Below are positions 57,222 through 64,000 of a stretch of 64,000 bases of DNA, piece by piece. Within the stretch, counting starts at the first letter, position 1; the number at the start of each line of letters is the position of its first letter. Position numbers and translations under genes: made by a program. The notes beneath the pieces were generated by a model. It was not told the DNA's origin. It searched no databases and saw only the letters and a list, made by a program, of their open reading frames with translations. Origin of the DNA: an uncultured Pseudoteredinibacter sp. (lineage in GTDB: Bacteria > Pseudomonadota > Gammaproteobacteria > Pseudomonadales > Cellvibrionaceae); assembly GCF_947500695.1 (NCBI RefSeq), contig NZ_CANMSS010000005.1:248001-312000 (forward strand), read 5' to 3'.

Positions 57222-57451
57222 CGACTCTCCTTATTGGCCAAGTCACTGCTTATAAGAATAATTTATATCTGCCGCACTATGCCTGTTCAGACCTTTCATA
57301 GCAAGACTTCTATGGATTGAAGCCACTGGCTTGAGGGCATTATTGCTGCATAGGCAACAAAACTAGGCTGACTTAGCTGCTATGGCAATAAGTTTAGGCC
57401 AAAGTTTTCACTTAGCCAGTAGTCGCTAGCACTTTGACCTAATAAGCAGGA

Positions 57452-57471
57452 ATATTGTATATTAACAATAT
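57452..57471. promoter_or_regulatory. AT-rich palindrome upstream of the YedE-like pair
   Basis: ATATTG-N8-CAATAT, 48 bp before the first ATG. ArsR-type sulfide regulators (BigR/SqrR/YgaV) that often control YedE-like genes bind AT-rich palindromes of this kind; no such regulator gene is seen here, so the role is inferred. Confidence 0.4.
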
Positions 57472-57518
57472 CTAATTTAAAAGTTCGTTAATTAAGTCCA
57501 TCTTTTCGTGAGGTTTCT

Positions 57519-58091
57519 ATGCAATCCTATTGGTCCTGGTTTGGGGGCGGCTTGGCATTGGCCTGCTGCTTTTTATTGGCGGTTACTTTGGTGAAGCCTA
57601 TTGGTGTGTCTACTCAGTTTGTTATTGCAGATGGTGTGATTTGGTCGCTATTTGATAGTGAGTTACTGCAAAGCTCCCAAGACAATAAACATGGTATAGC
57701 CAGCTCTAATGCGTATCTCAATAAAAGCGGTGGTAAATACGCAGCGGCTATTGAGAACCCAATTAATTATGGCTTTATTTTTGTATTGGCGATGATTGGT
57801 GGTGCTTTTCTAGGCAGCCGATTTTGCAAAAGCGAAAGTGGCGCAAAAGTAGAAACTTTAAGCAGCTGTGCGTTAACTCAGCGCCCAGCATCTCAGCGCT
57901 ACGCCATGGCGTTTATTGGTGGTGCGATTGTATTGTTTGGTGCCCGCTTAGCGGGGGGCTGTACTAGCGGCCATATGATGAGTGGAATGATGCAAACTTC
58001 CTTAAGCGGTTATTTATTTGCTCTAGCAGCGTTTGCCGCCGCCGTGCCGACAGCTATTTTGTTGTACGGCCGTGAAGAACAATCCATTTAA
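57519..58091 (+). CDS. YeeE/YedE family transporter half, first gene
   Basis: A 190-aa membrane protein of the YeeE/YedE family, which moves thiosulfate or other sulfur compounds. Four to five helices; the conserved half-site is RLAGGCTSGHMMSGMM, with the Cys that handles sulfur. Typically a partner gene of the same family follows, as here at 12 bp. Together the two halves form one transporter. Confidence 0.88.
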   Translation: MQSYWSWFGGGLALACCFLLAVTLVKPIGVSTQFVIADGVIWSLFDSELLQSSQDNKHGIASSNAYLNKSGGKYAAAIENPINYGFIFVLAMIGGAFLGSRFCKSESGAKVETLSSCALTQRPASQRYAMAFIGGAIVLFGARLAGGCTSGHMMSGMMQTSLSGYLFALAAFAAAVPTAILLYGREEQSI

Positions 58092-58103
58092 TTAGGAGGC
58101 ATC

Positions 58104-58661
58104 ATGACTATTTTATTAGCGGTTGTTTTGGGGGCTTTGTTCGGTTTTGTATTGCAAAGAGTGGGTGCGACGGATTCTAAAGTAATCAGGGGAATGCTGA
58201 CTTTAAAGGATCTTCGTTTAGCGAAAACCATTTTGTTTGCCATCGGAGTAAGCTCTTTCGCTTTATTTTCCGGTATGCAATTGGGTTTAATTGATGCGGG
58301 GCATATGTCGGTTAAAAGTGCTTATTACGGTGTGTTAATCGGTGGCTTGTTGTTAGGTTTAGGTTGGGCCATTGCAGGCTACTGCCCTGGTACAGGTGTT
58401 GCGGCTTTGGGGGAAGGAAAGCGCGATGCGGTAGTTTACGTTTTAGGCGGTTTGTTTGGTGCGCTGATCTATACCTTGGTTTATGAAAAAATCGCAGACA
58501 CCTGGCTTTTTGAAAAAATAGCCGGTGGCAAGGTTACCTTGGCGGGCTCTGAAAAATATGCCAGTTTGATAAGCGATATTTCGCCGATTTTAATTGCCGG
58601 TGTTTTTGCAGCGGCGTTTGTTGTATTGGCTGCGCTATTGCCGCGCCGAGTAGCCGCTTAA
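58104..58661 (+). CDS. YeeE/YedE family transporter half, second gene (DUF6691)
   Basis: A 185-aa membrane protein with the companion motif IAGYCPGTGVAALGEGKRD, whose Cys lines the sulfur path. An AGGAGG SD lies 7 nt before the ATG. The operon ends here; a REP-like palindrome and the convergent YtoQ gene follow. Confidence 0.88.
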   Translation: MTILLAVVLGALFGFVLQRVGATDSKVIRGMLTLKDLRLAKTILFAIGVSSFALFSGMQLGLIDAGHMSVKSAYYGVLIGGLLLGLGWAIAGYCPGTGVAALGEGKRDAVVYVLGGLFGALIYTLVYEKIADTWLFEKIAGGKVTLAGSEKYASLISDISPILIAGVFAAAFVVLAALLPRRVAA

Positions 58662-58698
58662 GATAATTTTATAAAAAACTTCGTGCCGAATTTCAACT

Positions 58699-58726
58699 GG
58701 GGTCAGATCCTATAGGATCTGACCCC
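58699..58726. repeat. REP-like GGGGTCAG palindrome, copy 2
   Basis: A perfect 28-nt palindrome whose half is GGGGTCAGATCCTA, between two convergent genes, where it may also stop transcription. Confidence 0.7.
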
Positions 58727-58740
58727 GATAATTGCTTAAA

Positions 58741-59178
58741 TTATTTTTGAGTAATGTAGCGCAAGGTTTCCACAACCTGAGCTGGGGTTTGTGCCCAAGC
58801 CATCGCTGAAGCATCCACTTCCTTCAGTGGGTGGATAATATTCTCATCGTGTAGGGTGATATAGGGCACATCTAAGGCGGCGCAGTAGCCCGCATCAAAA
58901 GCGGCGTTCCACTGCTTGTATTTATCGCCAAAGCGAATCACTGCAAAGTCGGCTTGTTCGATCAAGCTTTTAATGCGCATGGCATTTACCTTGGCTGATT
59001 TATGGTCACGCCAAAACTGCTTATCTTCTTCGCCCAGGTGGTCGCCAGCGGCGTCGCTGCTGTCATGGTCAGTATTTGCCGAGGTGAATTCAATATCCAA
59101 ACCTAGCTTTTGGGCGCCAGCTTTAATCTGATCACGCCAATCGGTATGGATTTCTCCAGATAGGTACACGGTCCACAT
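58741..59178 (-). CDS. YtoQ family protein
   Basis: A 145-aa cytosolic protein of the YtoQ family (MWTVYLSGEIHTDWR at the start, then LDIEFTSANTDHDSSD and NAAFDAGYCAALDVPYI), resembling nucleoside 2-deoxyribosyltransferase-like folds. No activity is established. I choose ATG 59178 because it has AGGAAT just upstream and matches the family start; the frame itself continues 24 codons further. Confidence 0.85.
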   Translation of the reverse strand: MWTVYLSGEIHTDWRDQIKAGAQKLGLDIEFTSANTDHDSSDAAGDHLGEEDKQFWRDHKSAKVNAMRIKSLIEQADFAVIRFGDKYKQWNAAFDAGYCAALDVPYITLHDENIIHPLKEVDASAMAWAQTPAQVVETLRYITQK

Positions 59179-59458
59179 GGGTAAATTCCTGTAGTTGTTG
59201 TATTTGTTTATTGCTGTATTGCTAAGGCGGTGTATTTTATAGGAAAGCACAGGAATATCGTAAGCTTTGGCGCCTAATTGCCAGGCTGGCAGCTATTTTA
59301 GCGGCACGCAGCCCTGCTGCTGTCACTATTTCCCCTATTAAGTGTCATAAAAGCAGGGTATAAATGGCTTCCCTTGGTATGGAACCAATGCTTTAAAACA
59401 ACGATTGGGCCCTTAGCGGCTGCTAAAGAACAATACAAATATAATAAAGGAAACCCTA

Positions 59459-60589
59459 ATGTCTAGAAGTGCACTGCAGTTACGGTCTCTCGTGAGTGAA
59501 GACAAAACTCTGACTTTAAGCTTGGAAGAGGTCGAAGTACCTGAGCCAGGCCCGGAAGAGATCATTGTTCAAATGGAGGCTGCGCCTCTAAACCCTTCGG
59601 ATTTAGCCTTACTGATTGGCCCTGCTGATATCAGTAAAGCGCAATACAGCGGCACTGCGGATCGACCTGTCGTTAAAGCGCCTATTCCCGAGCACTTGAT
59701 GGGCATGGTGAAACCGCGCATTGGTCAGTCTTTGGCGGTAGGCAATGAAGGCGCTGGCGTGGTGGTGGCTTCGGGCAATTCTGATGCCGCAAAAGCCTTA
59801 TTGGGCAAGCGAGTAGGCATTGTTGGTGGAGATATGTACAGCCAGTATCGCTGTGTGCACACCATGATGGCTTTGCCATTAGAAGAGGGTACGACTTCTC
59901 GCCAGGGAGCTTCTTGTTTTGTGAACCCCCTTACGTCTTTAGCTATGGTGGAAACCATGCGAGCTGAAGGACATAGCGCTCTTGTGCATACTGCAGCGGC
60001 GTCAAACCTTGGGCAGATGTTGAATCGCATTTGCTTGAATGAAGGTATCGATCTGGTAAACATCGTTCGAAAGGAAGAGCAGGCCGCCATTTTGAAGGAT
60101 TTGGGTGCCAAGTATGTCGTTAACTCTAGCAGCGATAGCTTTTATACCGATCTAACTGAAGCTCTAGCCGCGACAGGCGCGACGCTAGCCTTCGATGCAA
60201 CCGGTGGCGGTGAGCTGGCAAGCGATATCTTAAATTGTATGGAAGCCGCAGCGGCTCGTAATATGGCTGAATACAATCGATATGGATCTGATGTTTATAA
60301 GCAGGTTTATATTTATGGTGGCTTAGATCGTAACCCGACAGTTCTTAAGCGTGGTTTTGGTTTCTCTTGGGGAATTGGTGGCTTTTTGTTAACACCGTTC
60401 TTGGCCAAGGTTGGGCTTGAGAAGAGTATAGAAATGCGTACCAAGGTGGCCGCTGAATTACATACCACCTTTGCCAGCCATTACAGTGATGAGGTTTCTT
60501 TGGCGGGCGCACTAAGCAAAGAAGCTTTAGAGCGCTATAGTCAGCAAAAGACCGGCGAGAAATTTTTGATTGTGCCAAGTGCGAGCTAG
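59459..60589 (+). CDS. Zinc-type (MDR) alcohol dehydrogenase-like oxidoreductase
   Basis: A 376-aa medium-chain dehydrogenase/reductase. GNEGAGVVVASG is the N-terminal catalytic-domain motif; the cofactor domain has HTAAASNLGQMLNR rather than the canonical GxGxxG, as in quinone-oxidoreductase-type members, and LAFDATGGGEL. The structural and catalytic zinc Cys sets are not evident, so it is probably a zinc-independent NADPH reductase. SD AAAGGA precedes the ATG. Confidence 0.85.
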   Translation: MSRSALQLRSLVSEDKTLTLSLEEVEVPEPGPEEIIVQMEAAPLNPSDLALLIGPADISKAQYSGTADRPVVKAPIPEHLMGMVKPRIGQSLAVGNEGAGVVVASGNSDAAKALLGKRVGIVGGDMYSQYRCVHTMMALPLEEGTTSRQGASCFVNPLTSLAMVETMRAEGHSALVHTAAASNLGQMLNRICLNEGIDLVNIVRKEEQAAILKDLGAKYVVNSSSDSFYTDLTEALAATGATLAFDATGGGELASDILNCMEAAAARNMAEYNRYGSDVYKQVYIYGGLDRNPTVLKRGFGFSWGIGGFLLTPFLAKVGLEKSIEMRTKVAAELHTTFASHYSDEVSLAGALSKEALERYSQQKTGEKFLIVPSAS

Positions 60590-60602
60590 CGAGCACAAAG
60601 GC

Positions 60603-60631
60603 GGGGTCAGAACCAAAAGGGTTCTGACCCC
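60603..60631. repeat. REP-like GGGGTCAG palindrome, copy 3
   Basis: GGGGTCAGAACC and GGTTCTGACCCC around a 5-nt loop, 14 bp after the dehydrogenase stop, followed by CTTTT; may double as a terminator. Confidence 0.7.
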
Positions 60632-60811
60632 TTTTCGTTTGCATTGCTTCGTTCTACACCATACCTCCCTCTACCTCTCCCTACCTCTCTCCACCCATCT
60701 TTCAAAGCCCTCATTCTGCCGAATTCCAAAGTGGCCCTTTGAGCTAACTGGGATTCTATTCGTTACAGCCAATGGACCATCCTAAACCTAAAACTCAGAT
60801 GGAGAATCGAT

Positions 60812-63800
60812 GTGAAGAAAACCCGTTTATCCCTCGCAGTAATGCTAGCAGCTGGCTCAATCGGGCTAGGTCAAATAGCCCTTGCGAAAGACGCCCCCCT
60901 TAGTGGTATGAAGCTACGTAACTTGGGCGCAGCCCATACCAGTGGTCGTATTTCGGACTTGGCTACCGTTCCTGGTAAGCCATCTGAGTATTATGTTGGC
61001 GTGGCCTCAGGTGGTGTTTGGAAAACTGAAAACGCGGGTACCACTTTTACCCCAATTTTCGATCGCTACGGCTCCTATGCAGTGGGTGTGGTTGAGCTAG
61101 ATCCAAAAGACCCACAAGTGATCTGGGTTGGCACGGGTGAAAACAACTCTCAACGTTCTGTTGCCTCGGGTGATGGTGTTTATAAATCCACCGATGGTGG
61201 TAAGACTTTTAAAAATGTTGGCCTGAAAAACTCCGGTCACATTAGCCAAATTATTATCGATCCGCGTGACAGCAATACCGTTTTGGTTGCAGCGCAAGGC
61301 CCACTATGGTCTAGCGGTGGTGATCGAGGCTTATACAAAACCACCGATGGCGGCAAAAGCTGGACACGTATCTTAGAGATCGATAAGCACACCGGTATTA
61401 ACGAAGTCGTGGTTAATAAAAACAATCCCGATGAAATGATCGCCTCTTCTTATCAGCGCCGTCGCCATGTTTGGACCTTGATTAATGGTGGTCCGGGTTC
61501 TGGCTTACATAAAACGACCGATGGTGGTAAAACCTGGCAGAAATTAAGCCAAGGTCTGCCGAAGTCTGAACAGGGGCGTATTGGTTTGGCTGCAGCGCCA
61601 AGTCAGCCAGGTACGGTTTACGCCATTATCGAAGCGAACGATAAAGAAAAGGGTATCTATCGCACGGATGATTTTGGTAAGACATGGGCCAAGCGTTCTT
61701 CTTATATGAGCTCCAGCCCACAGTATTACAATGAGCTCATTGTTGGACCTAAAAATCCAGATCGCTTATTTGTGATGGATACTTTTTCTAAAGTGTCTAT
61801 GGATGGCGGTAAGACTTTTAAGCCCTTAGCGTTTAAAGCGCGTCACGTAGACGACCACGCATTATGGGTAAACCCTGAGCATACTAATCATATTCGTATT
61901 GGTGGTGATGGCGGTATTTACGAGAGTTTTGATAATGGCGCTCACTGGAATCACTTACGTAATTTACCGCTAACTCAGTTCTATCGCATTGCGGCCGATA
62001 ACGATAAGCCTTTCTATAATGTATACGGCGGCACACAAGATAACAATACCTTAGGCACTGCGGTACGCAATACCTCTGTTGAAGGTATTACCAATGCCGA
62101 TTGGTGGGTAACTTTGGGCGGTGACGGCTTTGAGCCCGCCATTGATCCTAATAACCCAGACATTGTTTATTCTCAGTATCAGTACGGCGGTTTAGCACGT
62201 AGCGACCGTAAAACTCGTGAAGCTGTTTATATCACTCCTCAGCCAGCTGAAGGTGAAAATTCACTGCGTTGGAACTGGAACGCACCGCTATTGATCAGCC
62301 CTCATAAAGGTGAACGTTTATATTACGGCGCAGAAAAGTTATTCCGCTCGGATGATCGTGGTGATAGCTGGGTTGCTATATCTGATGATTTAAGTCGTGG
62401 TTTAGATCGCAATAAGTTGAAAGTAATGGATCGTGTTTGGAGTGTAGATGCCATTGCTAAAAACGATTCAACGTCGATTTACGGCTCTTTAATTGCCCTA
62501 GATGAAAGTACCCTGCAAAAAGATTTACTAGCCGTTGGTACGGATGATGGCTTGATTCACGTTAGTGATAATGGTGGTGAAAGCTGGACTCGCTACGACC
62601 GCTTTAAAGGCGTGCCAGATATGAGCTTGGTAGAGGATCTGCAGTTTTCTCGCCATGGTAAAGATGTGATTTACGCGGTATTTGATAATCACAAGCGCGG
62701 CGATGAAAAGCCCTATGTGTTGAAGTCCACTAACCGTGGTAAGAGCTGGAAGTCAATTGCCGGTAATTTACCTGAGCGCGGCACTGTGCACACCATTATG
62801 GAAGATCACATCGATCCTAACTTGCTATTTGTAGGTACCGAGTATGGTGCTTTCTATAGTCAGGACGGCGGTGAGAAATGGCACAAGTTTACTCAGTTGC
62901 CTACTGTAGCGGTGCGTGATTTGGATATTCAACGTCGTGAAAACGATTTGTTGTTTGGTACCTTCGGCCGCGGCATCTATGTGCTAGATGACTACTCTCC
63001 ATTACGTACCAACCAAGCGAGTTTGAAAGATTCCGCCGCAACGGTTTTCCCTGTTAAAGATTCTCCAATTTATACGGAAACTCGACGCTGGGGTGGTTAC
63101 AGCAGTGATAAAGGTATGATGGGTGATAACTTCTTTATTGCACCAAACCCAGAATACGGCGTTGCTTTACGTTACTACTTGCGCGATGGTTTGGAGACAC
63201 TTAAAGCCAAGCGCCAGAAGGCCGAAGCCAAGTTACAAAAGGATGGTAAAGATACCCCATACCCAAGCTGGGATGCCTTGCGTGCAGAAGCGAATCAAGA
63301 AGCGCCAAGCATGTGGTTTGAAATTAAAGATGCCGATGGCAATTTAATCCGTAAGGTTAACGCTAAAGCTGCGAAGGGTTTGCAGCAAGTTAACTGGGAT
63401 TTCCGCCATGAAGCGATCAAGCCCATTAGCTTGAAGAAATCCAAGCCTAGCCCATGGGGTAGCTCACCACAGGCACCATTAGCTTTGCCAGGTAAATACA
63501 GCGCCCAGTTAATGCAACGTGTGGACGGCAAAGTTTCTGTTGCTGCTGCGCCACAAAACTTCTCTTTAAGCACCATGAGTGATGTTGTGTTGCAAGCGGA
63601 AGACCGCGAAGCGCTACTGGCCTTCCAGCAAGACACCGCCAAGACACAAGCAAAAGTGCTGGCTGTTGGTCGTCAGTTTGCTGATATCAATAGTCGTTTG
63701 AAGCATACGCTGAAAGCTATCGATATGGCGACGGTTGATACTGCTGCTATCTCGAAAGGTGCTCGCGACCTACGTAGCCAGCTACAGGCTTTAGGTGTGG

Positions 63801-64000
63801 AGCTATATGGTGACAGAGTTAAAACTTCAGCCAATGAAGTGGCACCTTGGGGCATTATGTCTCGTGTGAATGCTGTTATCGGTAGCCATTGGCATACCCA
63901 AGCGGCGGCTGGCGGTAACGTGCGCACTGGATTGGAAATTGCTAAGCGCCAGCTTACTGCCTTTATGCCGAAGCTAGCTAAGGCCGAGCAGGCGATGAAA
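60812..64000 (+). CDS. Secreted BNR/sortilin-like beta-propeller repeat protein (3' partial)
   Basis: The frame is open from GTG 60812 to the window edge (1063 codons without a stop). It begins with a signal peptide (VKKTRLSLAVMLAAGSIGLG..., cleavage near ALA-KD) and has the SD GGAG 7 nt upstream. Repeats of the Asp-box type (YKSTDGGKTFKNV, YKTTDGGKSWTRI, KTTDGGKTWQKL, ISDDL and SDNGGESWTRY) form the sortilin/VPS10-like propellers over about residues 30-730. A helical C-terminal part follows (about 770-1060). Proteins of this type are around 1050-1100 aa, so little is missing. Function unknown; some relatives are annotated as glycosyl hydrolases without proof. Confidence 0.85.
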   Translation, partial: MKKTRLSLAVMLAAGSIGLGQIALAKDAPLSGMKLRNLGAAHTSGRISDLATVPGKPSEYYVGVASGGVWKTENAGTTFTPIFDRYGSYAVGVVELDPKDPQVIWVGTGENNSQRSVASGDGVYKSTDGGKTFKNVGLKNSGHISQIIIDPRDSNTVLVAAQGPLWSSGGDRGLYKTTDGGKSWTRILEIDKHTGINEVVVNKNNPDEMIASSYQRRRHVWTLINGGPGSGLHKTTDGGKTWQKLSQGLPKSEQGRIGLAAAPSQPGTVYAIIEANDKEKGIYRTDDFGKTWAKRSSYMSSSPQYYNELIVGPKNPDRLFVMDTFSKVSMDGGKTFKPLAFKARHVDDHALWVNPEHTNHIRIGGDGGIYESFDNGAHWNHLRNLPLTQFYRIAADNDKPFYNVYGGTQDNNTLGTAVRNTSVEGITNADWWVTLGGDGFEPAIDPNNPDIVYSQYQYGGLARSDRKTREAVYITPQPAEGENSLRWNWNAPLLISPHKGERLYYGAEKLFRSDDRGDSWVAISDDLSRGLDRNKLKVMDRVWSVDAIAKNDSTSIYGSLIALDESTLQKDLLAVGTDDGLIHVSDNGGESWTRYDRFKGVPDMSLVEDLQFSRHGKDVIYAVFDNHKRGDEKPYVLKSTNRGKSWKSIAGNLPERGTVHTIMEDHIDPNLLFVGTEYGAFYSQDGGEKWHKFTQLPTVAVRDLDIQRRENDLLFGTFGRGIYVLDDYSPLRTNQASLKDSAATVFPVKDSPIYTETRRWGGYSSDKGMMGDNFFIAPNPEYGVALRYYLRDGLETLKAKRQKAEAKLQKDGKDTPYPSWDALRAEANQEAPSMWFEIKDADGNLIRKVNAKAAKGLQQVNWDFRHEAIKPISLKKSKPSPWGSSPQAPLALPGKYSAQLMQRVDGKVSVAAAPQNFSLSTMSDVVLQAEDREALLAFQQDTAKTQAKVLAVGRQFADINSRLKHTLKAIDMATVDTAAISKGARDLRSQLQALGVELYGDRVKTSANEVAPWGIMSRVNAVIGSHWHTQAAAGGNVRTGLEIAKRQLTAFMPKLAKAEQAMK

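Overview
The window reads as chromosomal DNA of a gammaproteobacterium, probably marine, close to the Cellvibrionales/Alteromonadales/Oceanospirillales range. This is judged from the gene set (YgiQ, RecJ, Ppx/GppA, a TonB receptor with a PhoD-type phosphatase, an MFS-PlsC fusion, c-di-GMP enzymes) and is low confidence at genus level. No rRNA or tRNA gene and no CRISPR array was seen.

Layout. 1-3.1 kb: a secretion pair (HlyD-type adaptor, cut by the window edge, plus a C39-peptidase ABC exporter). 3.1-5.4 kb: small housekeeping genes (DTW-domain tRNA modification, DUF599, GIY-YIG, DnaJ), then a 272-bp MITE-like element. 5.8-12 kb: a 7TM-GGDEF protein, Ppx/GppA and a GGDEF-EAL protein. 12-20.7 kb: YgiQ, then an MFS transporter with a BetI-like repressor, a TonB receptor preceded by a TetR-type palindrome, and a PhoD-like enzyme. 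20.9-30.2 kb: XRE regulator, MFS-PlsC fusion, small membrane protein, acyl-CoA ligase, NupC and Udk (nucleoside uptake and salvage), M13 peptidase. 30.8-35.5 kb: cupin, RecJ, epimerase, PPK2.

35.6-43.05 kb is the accessory region. Eight co-oriented genes of little-known function on the minus strand are separated by imperfect palindromes with integron attC architecture; in at least two cases the stop codon lies inside the attC R'' box. There is no integrase, so I read it as a CALIN (integron cassette cluster lacking an integrase). Cargo includes a HEPN-domain protein, a ParA-like ATPase, a DUF2806 protein, small membrane proteins and lipoproteins. One cassette lipoprotein is split by an IS3-family element with a 3-bp target duplication, and removing the element restores the frame exactly.

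43.3-64 kb: NhaP/RCK-type antiporter, a secreted protein with a C-terminal sorting-like signal, saccharopine-dehydrogenase-like oxidoreductase, an M24-fold protein with altered metal ligands, AraC regulator, lipase-like hydrolase, YjdM, DUF4253 protein, a 176-bp inverted-repeat element, an amidohydrolase, an orphan ZorA/ZorB-like motor pair without other Zorya genes, a YedE-like pair, YtoQ, a zinc-type dehydrogenase and a large BNR/sortilin-like repeat protein that runs off the end. Three GGGGTCAG palindromes (REP-like) lie in intergenic positions.

The best candidates for something new are the cassette array with its HEPN and ParA-like genes, and the stand-alone ZorAB-like pair.
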